Shown in pieces: positions 11,220-23,186 of a stretch of DNA of 64,000 bases. Positions within the stretch are counted from its first letter, which is position 1. Each line of letters begins with the position of its first letter. Under the pieces are notes generated by a model, which was given only the letters and a program-made list of their open reading frames with translations, did not search any database and had not been told where the DNA came from. Location of the stretch: contig CM074134.1 in the NCBI GenBank assembly GCA_037178625.1, forward strand, positions 248,001-312,000, in the 5' to 3' direction. Source of the DNA: Skeletonema tropicum (Eukaryota; Bacillariophyta; Thalassiosirophyceae; Thalassiosirales; Thalassiosiraceae). A program made the translations under genes and the position numbers.

Positions 11220-12045
11220 GAGTCATTCCGCTCAGTACTTGATCGTCCGAATAAATTAGCATTCAGCCCTACTTCGATGATCTCCACCGACGGAATTGTT
11301 TTCCTGCAGCGAAGGGAGAATGTTCGTCCCTAGGATTTTATCCCGCAAATACCAACTGTAACCAACCAACATAACTGTAGCTATGGCCGTTCCTTCCCTT
11401 CCGGTTGGAAGGGGGGGGGGACGTAGTGATGATGGTGTTACGCTTGAGAATTCACATTCCACGATCTATTGATGCTGTATTCGCTTGGAAACTTCTTTAT
11501 CTCGATGTGACTCCTTCTGGATCGATGAATCGATGCACTCAACCATACAATGTCTGATGAATGATTCTTCAGCATTGCGTGGCAGATCTTCTGATCACAG
11601 CTTCGTTATCATCCACGAGGGGGAGAAAGATAAGTTCAAGCATGAGTTTGTATAGCTGATCGCGTTGAGTCTTATCAGAGTAGTCTAATGGATCGACATA
11701 AGTTGTTCGGAAATCGCGCTTACTGCATGGCTCCTTGAAGGGATATTGAGCGCACTTTTCGCCTATATCCAGTAGGATCATGATGGGTTCAAGTGGTCTC
11801 TGTTCGGTCTCCTTTAGATGGCAACGATAGACAAGAAATTAAGAATTTAAGTTGTACCCGGCTTTGTGAATGCAATGCCACCTTTTCTCTCGTTCAGTGC
11901 ATTTGCTTTATTTTGCAGCAGTGACGATTTTGGTAGCCCGTACCTCTGCGGTAGGCAGTGGAGTTCCTGGTAGCCTCGAGTACACGAGATTCAAGCCAAA
12001 ACATGTGCAAACTAATCTTGGCCTGCTTGGAAGTTATGTGCTTGA

Positions 12046-15000
12046 TTGCATTCTTTGGATCGGGCGAACGTTGCGTGTCTACGGGTTGGAAGTCCTTCTC
12101 CGACATGCCGATCAATTTGGATGATATTATGCAATCCCGAGGGAGATCCTCCTTCCAAGCGTGCGAGGAAGTATTCGGCACGGCAGGAAGAGCTTAATGA
12201 TTGCCACATATCTTTACGTCCCACGAATTCGAAGCTCAATGTATTCACCTCCTATCAAGTTGGTGGTGCTCATGTGCATTTGGCTTCACCCCTCAATCGG
12301 CAGGTCAGTCATGGAGTTACAGCTGCTATTGATTCCGCTACTGTTTTTCCGTATTTCGACGACCCGTTCAGACTCTCAGTAGTGTATGCTTATGTTGCCA
12401 AGAGTATTAAGGAACCACCCGACTGCGCGCTGCAGTACTTATGGGCGATGTTCTGGCATTTCTTTTGGGCATTCATTTACGTTGTTAAGGGTTACTGCAG
12501 GTTGAGGTACAATTTGGAGTGCAAGTACATTGCGCAGCTTTTTGGACAGGAGTTTCCGGATACAACTAGCTCGCAGGATATTTTGAAGGTGCATTGCTTA
12601 GCCACTGGTGGAGCTCCCAAGCAGGAAATCATCTCTTTCGACTCAGATGGCATTCCGTTTATAGTGGACTCAGGCGCTGACTGCATTATAAGCAATGTTC
12701 GTGCTTTTTTCAAGGATTTGTCTGCTATCTCAACGGTGGTCCACACTGCTAGCGGTTCTGACACCCGCACTCGTTACCAAGGTATTTTCATGCTACAGCT
12801 TCCAGATGACAACGGGGTTATTCATAGCTACGAGGTTCCTGGATGCGTCTATGACCCATACACCTCGTACAATATTCTCGGTGTTAGCAAGCTTAGCAAG
12901 TTCTTCGGGGATAAGTCAACTTCCAACGACCCCCGAGACAAAGACGGTACGAAAGCAGATTCTGGTGGCACGCGAACGCATCTTGTGTGGGATCATGAGC
13001 AGCATGAATTGCATTTTCTGCATCCTTCTAGAGAATACGGCCTTCCGATCCTTCATTTGTACAAAGGTACTTCGACTTTTCAAGCCTTCTGCTCGAGAAT
13101 TTTCCCTTTCTATAACGAGGCGGTTCATTATGCCTTCTCCTCCGCTTACTCTGTGGCTCCAGTTTCTTCAGAGGTAGCTTCGGTGAACGAGGGAGATGAT
13201 ATGGATAAGGACGAAGTTGGCGGTGACGAGTGGTATACACCCGATGTGTGTGCTCCATGCAGTCCTCAACCTCAGCAGAAAGGCTCTAAGATATCAAATC
13301 AGTCGAATGGTTTTAAGTTGGGCGAGAGTGTGCTGTACGTCAAGTTCGTAAAGGACAGGAAGAAGGGGAAGAAAACTAAGACGCGTGTGTCCACGATTTC
13401 AGCAGTTTACGAGGGAGTCAACACAGATGGGAAGACTCATATTATTCGTCTGGCAGATGGTACGAAGATGACAGTTCATGACTGTTACCTTCAGAAGCAC
13501 CTTCAACCATCGTTTGACAATATTCCGCAGACTCCTCTCGATTATAAGAATGAAGTGGGCGTAGGCATTTCGCAGGAGGAAGCTCAGCGCCTGGCTCGAC
13601 CTAAGGCTTTGTCGCCAGTGCAGCAGGAGTTACTTTCTTGGCATCACCGTCTTTACCACCTTAAGTTCAAGCGTATCTTCACGCTTGCTCGTTTGGGAAT
13701 CCTTCCTAAGTCCCTTTTGGAGTGTGAGAAAACAGCACCTCTCTGTCTAGAATGTCAATTTGGTCAGGCCAAGCGTCGGGCTTGGAGATTTAAAGGAAAG
13801 AAATCTGGTTCAATTCAGAAGAAATCCGAGACCAAACCAGGGGATGGCGTATCGGTGGATCAAATCGTTAGTGCCCAGCCGGGGCTGGTTCCTCAGATGA
13901 GCGGTTTTCTTACGCACGATAGACTCTGGGGAGCAACAACATTTGTCGACCATGTGAGCGATTACGTTTACGTCCATCTTATGAAGAATTTCTCTATTGA
14001 GGAAACTTTATCAGCGAAGAAAGCCTTTGAGAAGATCTTTTCGGGGGCAGATTGTGAGGTCCGGTCATATAGAGCTGACAATGGACGCTTTGCTGATTCG
14101 AAATGGCAGGAATCTTGTGACAAGCTCGGTCAAGGGCTGACGTTTTGTGGCGTAGGTAACCACAGACAGAACGGAAAGATTGAAGCCAAGAATAAACAGT
14201 TGACGCTTGCTGCTAGGACGCTACTCTTGCACGGGATGAGACTATGGCCTGAAATGATATCTACCTACTTCTGGCCATTTGCGATGAAAGCAGCAGCGGA
14301 AGCGCACAACAAACTTGCAATTGATGCCGATGGAAATACTCCAGAATCACGCCTTTTCGGTGTCAAGCAACCTGAATCTCTACCAGTTCAATCCTTCCAT
14401 ACGTTATTCTGCCCGGTCTTCGTGTTAGACCATCGACTTCATTCAGCAGGAGGTTCTGTCCCGAAATGGGACCCTCGCGCTCGGTGTGGTGTATATCTTG
14501 GACATTCTCCCTTGCATGCTGGCAGTGTCGCTCTGGTATTCAATCCCTCGACGGGGAGAGTTTAGCCAGCGTATCACGTAGTTTTCGATGACACTTTCTC
14601 AACTGTTCCTTACATGAGAGCCGCATCGTTGCCACCAAATTGGGAGGATCTTGTCAAGAATTCTTCAGAGATTGCAACCACCGAAGAGTTTGATCTTGCA
14701 GAAAATTGGACAAATGAGTTAGATTCGGATAATTTGAATTCGCCCGTGCACACGGCAGGTCCCTCCTTGACCAAGATTACGGACCCTTTTCGCTATTGTT
14801 CCTGATCAGAATAACCACGATAGTGAATTAAGCCCCGCTCGAGCAACCTCCTCCTCAGAATCACGGAAACGTACAGTGCAGCCTTCCGAGGGAGAGAAAT
14901 CGGCACAAACATCTTCAAATAGTTGAAGGTGACGTTTGAGAATGACAAGAACGCTGCAGCAAGTTCACCGTCGACTAAGCGCACCAAATTGAATGATGAG

Positions 15001-16997
15001 CCGTCTGCAGGCACATCCCGAGCAATTGTTCCGCCAGCAGAAAATGCACATCCAACATCCGATCCTTTATCTATGCCGCGCATCATCAATCTAGACGAAG
15101 CAGGGCTACGTAGATCGGAACGTATTGCAGCAGCGAAAGAGTTAAAAGATGCAACAACAAAGGAAGGAACTAAGGTGTTTGCTGTGTCACTCTTTACCGC
15201 ACTTGGAACGGTAGGGTCAATTACTCTACCAGATTATGGCCGCAATACAGAAGAAGAGCTTTCGTGGGGTGATCGATGCATGAATAGGTTTTATGAAGTC
15301 AACGAGCTGTACGATGGTACCTGCAATCAATTGCACTTTATGTCTTTCTCCACCGAGTCTGACCAAGTGGCGTCGAATGAGGTCTTCACTTATTTGCAGG
15401 CAATGAAACAGCACGATGTAGAGGACTTTCAGGAAGCCATGAAGAAGGAAATCGCAGATCACACCGAGAGAGAGCACTGGGTCCTAGTCCCTCGATCGTC
15501 TATGCCGAAGGGAAAGAAAGCTATCATGTCGATTTGGTCTTTTAAGAGGAAGAGGCTCCCGACTGGGGAACTGCTTAAGCATAAAGCTAGGCTGTGCGCT
15601 CATGGAGGGATGCAGAAGTGGGGGAGAATTACTGGGAAACCTACTCACCAGTCGTGAATATGCTCACGGTTCGACTTATCCTTCTCATCTGCAAGATTCA
15701 CAAGCTTCACAGCAAATCGATCGATTTCGTATTAGCGTTCCCTCAGGCCGACTTAGAGGAAGACATCTGGATGGAAATCCCTTTGGGAGTAGCTGTCAAG
15801 TCGAAGGATGGAGGTTCTTATCTATTGAAGTTGAAGAAGAATCTCTACGGACTAAAGCAAGGAAGTCACAATTGGTTCAAGCATCTTGAGCAGGGTTTGC
15901 GGAAACGTAGACTCATTCCTTCCGAAGTTGATCCCTGCCTTTATTTGAAGAAGGGTTTAGCAGTGCTTACGTACGTAGATGATTGCATTTTGGTTTCTAC
16001 GAGCAAGAAAGCGATTGACGATCTTGTTGAAAGTCTCAAGAATGGAGAGGAAAAGTTCATTCTCACCGATGAAGGAGACATTGACAAGTTTCTTGGCATA
16101 GAGATCAAGCACTTCGAAGACGGATCATTTGAACTTTCACAACCACACCTTATTACGAGAATCCTCCAACTACTCAAGCTCGATAACAACAATCAATGGA
16201 AGTCTAGCACGAACTCGCGACGAACCCCTTCGGAGCAAGTAATCCTACACAGGGATTCCGAGGGAGATGAACGGAGGTATGCCAAGGACTGGAACTATCG
16301 AACGGCAGTGGGAATGCTCACATACCTTCAGGGAAATTCCAGACCAGACATTTCAGTTCATGTCCACCAATGCGCAAGATTTTCAGTTGATCCAAAGCGG
16401 AGTCACGAGAGGGCAATCATTAATATTGGCAGGTATCTTTTGATGAATAGAGACAGAGGAATTATCTACAAACCGGACACTAGCAAAGGATTAGAATGTT
16501 ATGTGGATGCGGATTTTGCTGGAGGTTGGCAGAAGGCAGATGCTGAGTCAGCTGATAGTGTGATGTCGCGAACTGGATACGTTCTTATGTACGCAGGTTG
16601 TCCGATCCATTGGGTAAGTAAGTTGCAAACGGAGATAGCTTTGAGCACAGCAGAAGCGGAGTATATTGCGCTTTCGCAGTCTTTAAGAGAAGTTATCCCG
16701 CTGATGACTATGATGAAAGAGTTGAAGTCGGCATTTCCAATCGAGATTCAGGTACCAAACTTCAATTGCACGGTGCACGAAGACAATCAGTCTTGCATCA
16801 GCATGGCTACCAAGCAGAAGTTCTCACCCCGAACGAAGCATATTGCTTTGAAGTATCATCACTTCCGCTCCTACGTTGACTCCAAGCGAATCGAGATTCA
16901 ATACATCAATACGCACGATCAGCTGGCTGACAGCCTGACAAAGCCACTTGGTGCGAATCTATTCTTGGCTCATCGTAAGATGTTGATGGGATGGTAA
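12046..16997 (+). pseudogene. Copia pol: protease, integrase, RT, RNase H (one stop, three frameshifts)
   Basis: The protease motif IVDSGADCII lies near 12661-12690. An integrase zinc motif (HH...CLEC) spans about 13640-13760. The integrase catalytic acids are in SVDQI (13852), RADNGR (14074) and GKIEAK (14173). The reverse transcriptase has DFVLAFPQADL (about 15725) and YVDD (15972-15983). RNase H has CYVDADFAGG (about 16497) and STAEAEYIALS (about 16650). Lesions: TAG at 14563-14565; an apparent 1-nt insertion near 14785-14790; an apparent 1-nt deletion near 14925 that restores the frame; and a 1-nt insertion in a G run near 15618. Frames overlap at each lesion and resume the same domain order. 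Three of the four lesions sit in short homopolymers, so sequencing error is possible for those. Confidence 0.92.
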
Positions 16998-17030
16998 TAT
17001 CGAGGTAGGTAATGTCTCGCTACGAGGGAG

Positions 17031-17273
17031 TGTTAGAATAGACGATATAGGAGTTTGTCCCAGCGGTAGTCATACCGGGACCGCTTACTCCTTACTTGGC
17101 TTGTTCTAGCTCGACTCTCGACGGCACGTCGACCAACGCTCTTGTCCGCCCGAATACACAATAGAAGTAAATAGTAAAACCCCCTTTACTGTGTGGTGTT
17201 GTTCCATATAACGTACGTCCTTAGACGGTTGGAACGGCATCCACTAAACACTTCTATTACCGTAATTGTAACA
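17031..17273 (+). repeat. Copia 3' LTR
   Basis: Identical to the 5' LTR except for G to A at the GATG/GATA position. Directly follows the polypurine tract GAGGGAG. Followed by ATGAT, the second target-site copy. Confidence 0.95.
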
Positions 17274-19109
17274 ATGATCACTAGATGATTTACGTGAGTT
17301 GCTTCCATAATTTATATGCGATTGCCTGGCCAGATTCTTTGGAAGCTGTAGAGAATATAGCGAAGAGAGAGTTTTTTTCTGTGCCACTCTCCGCTTTGTG
17401 CGGAGCAAGAAGGGGTGGGCAGGGGTCGTGTGATCAAGAGGGGTGGGCAGGATTATTGTCCTCAGGAGTCTCCGCTGGCTGCTGGAATTTCATCAGTTTT
17501 GGCAAGTGAAGGGACTTGACGCCCTCGCATAGATTCATTATCACATCAGGATCTACGCCTCGAATGCAAGGTGCCTACGGCTAGAAAATAGTTGGGTCGA
17601 TTTCAGTATGTCTGTGACGGAGACTCGCTTTAGAGATGGTAATCTACGCTCATCGAACCACCGACACGATGAGCCATCTCTGGTTTTCATGTAGACTTGT
17701 TGGAAGGAATGGACACACCTTGCCCAGGGATTGCTGACTATCATAATGCATCTCTGGAGGAATGGAACCATGTTGCGGGAAGGATGAAGATACTGAGGGG
17801 AGAGTCAGGTCGTTCATCATTCACGGATCGATGATGTGTTAACAGTTTGAGAAGGTCTATCTCTCAAACATCGTAAATTGGGACCTGCATTAAAGACTTA
17901 GGCAAGGGGGAATACAGACAATAACAGCAATGTCTTTATGCAGAAGGGGTAGGACGAAGTAGATCGTTTCTATCGCGGTGGAATCGGTAGTGTTGACAAA
18001 TAGTTGGTTTGACGACAGCCAGCTATTTGAGGTGAAACTCCGGGCCGGGATGAGCATTACGCCCCCTGGTTGCGGAACTCCTCGCGTGGAAAGTCGAGAA
18101 GGAAGTGGGGTTGGTCAAACAACCATGACTGATTAAGATTGAATCCAAGCCGACCTCAAGAGCCCGTTCTCTCCTCTCCGCGTTCGACGCTCAACGTTGC
18201 ATGGGGGATAAATCTACGCAAGGGAGTTCTGGGGTTGTGCCACACTGTATCATGATGCCGAACACTATACCTCTCTTTGATGTGGTGTTGGTTTATCACC
18301 GCGTGCTTATCCTCCAAAGCATGTGATACAGGGTACGACAATGGATGCAATAGTGTGATCTGTGGTTAGTCTTGGCAACGTGGGGGTTGATAGCATCCCA
18401 GTACTGACCATCACTAGGGAGGAGCCGTAGGTAATGGGAGAGACACCATGTGTCTTTTACCGAGGCTACTTTGCTGCTGGGGATGGCGTTTGAGTATTGT
18501 GACAGATGACAAGCTCAGCTTGAGAGGAAGATTGCTGAAATCATTCTCAACGGCTACCGAAGTGAGCATATGAAATCTGCGCGATCTATCAATCAAACGC
18601 TTTCGGAAGATGATAGTCCTAAGTCCCTTGGCCTGGAGGATGGAAAGGTTATCATCAGGACTTGTCGTTATCTATTGTGCAGAGCAAGAAGGGGTGGAGG
18701 TGCCTGCCCTACGTCACGGTACCCTGCGACATTGTTGGGCATGTTTGTTATAGAGGCGTCTCCCTGTCTAATTCAGGCCAGGATGAGCAACACGTCCCCC
18801 TGGTTATGAACTAACTATGACTATGGCATGTTCGCAATGAGTTCGTGTGAGCTGGCAATACCAGCCATGTGGACTACTGGAGGTGTATTTGGGTGGGACC
18901 CTGACACACTTTTTGCCCTTCATACGATTGCATAATAACAGTAGTTAGGATTCCTTTTGACTATTTATGAAGCCTGAGGACTTTATGATCCCAGAAAAAA
19001 TAGGGTGGCAAATCGCCTCCTATTTTTCCTGGTATTTCAAAATCTTGCTTGGTATTTTTGAGCCGCCCACCGCCCATCTACCATCTACCGCATCGTCAAT
19101 CGTCACCAC
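17274..19109. other. Non-coding stretch right of the Copia element
   Basis: No convincing gene. Two diverged internal similarities are visible: GCGGAGCAAGAAGGGGTGGG near 17399 with GCAGAGCAAGAAGGGGTGGA near 18679, and GGCCGGGATGAGCA near 18051 with GGCCAGGATGAGCA near 18776. This suggests an old duplication. Near 18994-19050 there are TGGTATTT-type motifs like those near 10.1 kb and 20.4 kb. Confidence 0.45.
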
Positions 19110-20356
19110 CACCACCACAGCGGCAAACCATGGTATTATCGGACCGATACCACAATGAACACGATAAGCAACATGCTGTTTAGTTTTTAAGCAGATTCCG
19201 ATTCTGTAAGCGGCGGCGGCCGAATCTAACTCGTTGTGATGGTATACGGCTCTAACCGACGCAGCCATGAAATTTGCACAAGCCGGGCAACATCATGACA
19301 TATTCATATTTAATACATTTCGGTTATTTAACAAACATGTCGCATTACACACTCCTTCTATATATTATGATAAACGATTATTATTATCCGTTTTACTAAT
19401 TACATGCCAATTGCACTTAATAATGGAGTAGTAAGCCGAATCATCCGCTGTTGTTTTGATGCCATCCGGTAGGAATAGTGTTGTTAGCAGTCATATCGCA
19501 GTCATCTAATAGCCATGTTGCATTATAAACTCTTTCCATATATTATGATAATTGATTGTTATTATCTTTTTTATTTATTACATGCCGAATACATGTATTA
19601 ATTGAGTTGTAGGTCGAATTGTTCGCTGTTGTATTGATGCCACCCGGTAGGAAAGATGTTGTTAGCAGGCATATGATACCCTGGAACCACTGTATAACGC
19701 CGCAACAGATGGCTATTGGTATTGTGTGGTGAAAGGGTCCCCATCTTACGGAGAAAATGTACTCAATATCACTTCAACTGACCGTGTATGTGAAGGCATT
19801 TGGCTCCCTTTTTTTTACTCAATAAAATGATATCCCAACTAGTCTAATATTGTTGTAGCCACAATGAAATAGAGAAACCTGGTCCAACAGTGTTGATTGA
19901 TCTATAATATTCATCATCTCACTGACTGTTGGCACCCTTTCATTACCTTTTCTGTCAGAAATATGCATCCTCCTTTTTGATGTTTTTTGTGGAAAGAATC
20001 AATTTTCATCACCTACATTCCCCATGCCACTCTGACGCCCAGACACACTCTAGAGGGGAATGATCAACGCTTAATAATATATAGTTGGCGTCTGCAAAAC
20101 ATTTCGGTGTAAGAGCAACTCCAACTATTCATCTGAAGACCATAATGGAAGCGCAAAACTACATGCCATTTTCCGGCACCTCTACTTTGGTGCCATGATA
20201 TGTAGCAATGGCACCGGCCGAAAAAGAGTTGAGGGTGCCTCTCCACAGAGAGGCTATTCGATAGTGAGTTTCTGCAGTGGGGACGTCTAAATTTATGTTT
20301 AGGTAGTGTATTATGGTGTCGGCATAAGTAGGGTGTGGAGGTGCACCATGGTGATG
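19110..20356 (+). repeat. Diverged copy of dispersed repeat R
   Basis: The segment aligns along its length with 41885-42986 in the tandem array. Landmarks include GATTCCGATTCTGTAAGCGG, GGTATACGGCTCTAACCG, GCCGGGCAACATCATGACATA, CCACTGTATAA, GACACACTCTAGAGGGGA and CCGGCACCTCTACTTTGGTG. This copy has an internal ~179-bp duplication (about 19330-19508 against 19509-19687) that the array copies lack. It has the single CTCTAACCG form, as does array unit 3. No long ORF; function unknown. Confidence 0.85.
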
Positions 20357-21163
20357 GACCTTGATGGACGATGGGTCAAAATCCAAAATACCAGCAGAAA
20401 ATCGGTAGTCTGCAGAGACAAATCTATAAGGAAAAGAGAGAAGGAATTCAGATATTCTACACAAACACCGAGAAAAAAATACCAGCAGAAATACCGTCTA
20501 TCTTAAAAAGTGTCCGTAGGACAGGACCACACTATTGCATCCCGGACACTGTCACTCCCCCTGCAAGGATGCACGGACACATTCTAGAATCCGGACACTT
20601 TCAAGGGTTTCTTAGAGCGCAACATGTAACAACAAATACTTAAGGTTACGGGGTCGCTTGTTTTTAAGGGCTAGTACGCTCTAAAATAATGTGAGGGAGC
20701 CCTTACAGGTACTTAGTCTTTTTTGTAGTGGTACAGTATGAGGCGTTTCACATCACCACCGATCAACCATCAAACCATGGCACAAAGTTAGCGCTCTCCA
20801 CCCCATACGGCACGTGTGTACTACGCCAAAATCACTGGGGTCGGTGAAATAACTACGACGGTAAATCATTACTAATACCATTAGCCGCCATTATTCGCTG
20901 GAATTCTATCACTGGAACCTTTCGAATTTTTTAATTAATACACCCACCGTCGTCATTGCATCCGACGGTACATGCACCACTCGACACAACAGCATCCTCC
21001 CCTACACATCGTTGCGGCGCTCTTACTACACAAAAATTGTCACGGGCGCTTCACCTATCAATATACCATCGACCGCCGTCGGAATTGTCTCACTGGCCAC
21101 CGCATAATTTGAAAACAACAGCGCTCCTATTGTAATTTGAAAATAATAATATTTATTCACAGC

Positions 21164-22171
21164 ATGAGTGAGGAGGGCGAGGAAAGACAACCAAAGAGGA
21201 GTAAGGGGGATTCAATTCAAGAGAAGAAAGAGGATAAAATGAAGGCCGAGGATATGTGGACACACATTGAGAACAATAAAAACTTGCTCAATCATATCAA
21301 GGCCAACAAAGATGAATGGAAACAGGAACACTTCGCATATATTCGTGAATTTTGTTCCCATGTGCAGATGCACAAGAAAGACTTCCCCCTTGTTATGGGA
21401 GATAAATACCCTGATTATGAGAGCCCCCCGGCAACTGAGGGGAGTGGAATTGAGCTTACAATGGGATACATCACAAAGGTTGCGCGGAGGGAGGATACAT
21501 CTTCCATCACCGATGAACCGATCTTACAGGTTGTGGAACGAGAGACCAAGTATCGAGGAACTGTTGAAATGAAAGGAGGGAAAGGTGGATCTTCTACTGT
21601 CACTCAAGTACAATTTACTCATCTCACGTTGTGCGACGGTGACGGCAACATTATTGTCGGACGTGTTGTTACTCACCTCACACACGAAGCAAGGAAGCTG
21701 GAAAGGGGGGACATAATCAAGTTACCAGTGTTCACAGAGCTGACACACAGAATTGGCAACAGCAACCCAATGCCAGCTTTATTCATTGTCGAGTTTCGAA
21801 AGATTGGCTATGCTATAATCCCAGAGAATGTGAAGCAACAGCAACTATCGTGCGACCTGTCGAACTCATCCGACAAGTCTAATGATACTCCATCTGCGAC
21901 CATCTCTCCATCGCTATTGTCCCCATCCTCATCAATGATGCCAAATGCTGCTTCAATCGCGTCAAAGTCATCTTCATTCCCATTTTCCTCGTCTAAAAGA
22001 TGGTCCAGCCCCTCCTGGCCACAATACTGCTTCACCATTTTATGTACCTCATCTTCGGTCCAAAGCACAACCTGCCCTTTATCCGAAAAGGAAAGCTCCT
22101 CTTCCGGAGTGTATCCACATGCAGTCCATGACTTTCTAACAATTTCTTCAGGAATCTTATCCCAGGCCTGA
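21164..22171 (+). CDS. Transposon-borne RPA70N-like OB-fold protein
   Basis: The ORF starts at ATG 21164 (MSEEGEERQPKRSKGD); an in-frame upstream ATG at 21137 is possible. Residues 1-30 are Lys/Glu-rich and contain a basic PKRSK nuclear-signal-like motif. Residues about 30-90 are predicted helical. Residues about 95-225 follow the layout of the N-terminal OB fold of replication protein A large subunit: PILQVVE, then QFTHLTLCDGDGN, then ARKLERGDIIKLPVFTE, then PALFIVEFRKIGY. From about 21850 the frame reads antisense to the transposase and becomes Ser-rich, so the natural protein may end earlier by splicing or the genes may really overlap. Family assignment is by pattern, not by alignment. A role in binding single-stranded DNA or recruiting host replication factors is inference. 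Confidence 0.6.
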   Translation: MSEEGEERQPKRSKGDSIQEKKEDKMKAEDMWTHIENNKNLLNHIKANKDEWKQEHFAYIREFCSHVQMHKKDFPLVMGDKYPDYESPPATEGSGIELTMGYITKVARREDTSSITDEPILQVVERETKYRGTVEMKGGKGGSSTVTQVQFTHLTLCDGDGNIIVGRVVTHLTHEARKLERGDIIKLPVFTELTHRIGNSNPMPALFIVEFRKIGYAIIPENVKQQQLSCDLSNSSDKSNDTPSATISPSLLSPSSSMMPNAASIASKSSSFPFSSSKRWSSPSWPQYCFTILCTSSSVQSTTCPLSEKESSSSGVYPHAVHDFLTISSGILSQA

Positions 22172-22974
22172 ACAACCCATGTTGCCAATTGCTGTCGTGA
22201 TGGATCTTCAGGCGTCCCTTTTTCTGTGACGGGAGCAATGAGGCTGTATGCATCGTACAAGTCACGGAAGTAACCTTTGAAGACCTTGTTGATCACCTTG
22301 TCAAGAGGCTGTCCACATGGGGTTAGTCCTCCTGGTAAGATATCCACAGAAAGACAAGGAAGTGATAGGCAAAAGTCTTTCACCTCAGCTGTAGAATGTG
22401 ACTTGAAGTCATCCCACAGCACACCAATCTTGTTTTCGCATTCTCATTCTCCTGTCTCTTTGTCATATCCACCAGCGGGCAAGATAATCTTCTTCAGGTA
22501 GAGCTTGGTAAGAGCATGGTTTGAGCAAGCCTTCGGCGCTACTGTAATGTACACTTTGTCGCGAGGAGGGTAATGGTCGCCATGGCGATCATCAGGTTTG
22601 CGTTCATAAATTTCTCGAGCAATACTGTTCTTACTTCCGTATTTATGACTGAGTGGTTTAGTTGGATCTCGTACTTCGTTGGCGCGCCTGAAATAGAATG
22701 GAACAAATGTGTGCCAAAATGTTATACAATAATGTAGTTCCGTCGCACACTTCTTCAGATCAACGGCTTCGTTAAGATATTTATCATACACCATTCCGGC
22801 AGTGAGTTGGACAACCTTTTTTTCTGTCGAGAACAGCCCATCCCACTGGTCCTTTGTAATAAACTTCAGTTGCTCGACAGTCTCAACACCCATATCATCG
22901 AGGAAATCTTCGATCTCATCATTCCATGGTAGGGTGTTCGATCTAAACCAGTATTCGATGGCATCCTCCGACAT
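21808..22974 (-). pseudogene. Pogo/jerky-type DDE transposase with in-frame TGA
   Basis: One reading frame runs from ATG 22974 (MSEDAIEYWFRSN) to a stop at 21808, about 388 codons, interrupted by a single TGA at 22446-22444. The second half has the C-terminal hallmarks of the DDE_1 family: VLWDDFKSH (second catalytic Asp), LPGGLTPCGQPLDKVINKVFK (third Asp in QPLD), and a following WVVQAWDKIPEEIVRKSW-type helix, then an acidic tail. The first half has a helical, SAM-like stretch (EIEDFLDDMGVETVEQLKF) and a probable core strand (DKVYITVAPKA). The first catalytic Asp was not located with certainty. A 63-nt in-frame intron (GTGTGCG...TTTCAG, about 22758-22696) is possible. The nonsense codon makes this copy probably inactive unless read through. 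Confidence 0.8.
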
Positions 22975-23186
22975 GATGGTATGATGTGTGTAGTCGTATT
23001 ATTCTTTTAACACAACATGGTGTGGTGGCCGTGCTCGGTTGTGCGTGCTGGCTTCGCACAAAGCATTTGAAAGTGTCCGAATCTGGTCGGACACTTCCTC
23101 GAAAAAGGCTGCGGACACCTTCAAGTCACCTGAAAAACAGTCCGGACAACAGAAAAATCCGGACACTTTTTAAGGTATAGACGGTA

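Larger units (their letters stand above)
10378..17273 (+). mobile_element. Ty1/Copia LTR retrotransposon, complete, damaged coding region
   Basis: This 6896-bp element has two 243-bp LTRs (10378-10620 and 17031-17273) with TG...CA ends. It is flanked by the 5-bp target duplication ATGAT (10373-10377 and 17274-17278). A purine-rich tract (ACGAGGGAG) sits immediately before the 3' LTR. Domain order is gag, protease, integrase, reverse transcriptase, RNase H, which is the Copia (Pseudoviridae) order. The LTRs differ at one position (GATGTAGG versus GATATAGG), so insertion was recent. The pol frame nevertheless carries one stop and three frameshifts, and the gag-protease junction (11220-12045) is full of stops. 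No primer-binding site was identified with certainty after 10620. Confidence 0.95.
20492..23186. mobile_element. TIR DNA transposon (pogo/jerky-like) with two convergent genes
   Basis: The left terminus (20494) reads CCGTCTATCTTAAAAAGTGTCCG. The inverted right terminus (to 23184) reads CCGTCTATACCTTAAAAAGTGTCCG, differing by a 2-nt indel. Both are flanked by TA, the usual target duplication of the Tc1/mariner/pogo group. Subterminal regions at both ends are loaded with (C)GGACAC or GTGTCCG motifs: at least four within 20510-20600 and five within 23070-23170. These are likely transposase-binding sites. The element is about 2.7 kb. It encodes an OB-fold-like protein on + and a transposase on -, with overlapping 3' ends. 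The transposase has an in-frame TGA, so this copy is probably not autonomous. Confidence 0.85.

Noticed and set aside
21850..22171. Ser-rich C-terminal tail of the OB-fold ORF as a real domain
   Set aside because: It is the antisense of the Asp/Glu-rich transposase tail, so its composition is explained by the opposite strand.
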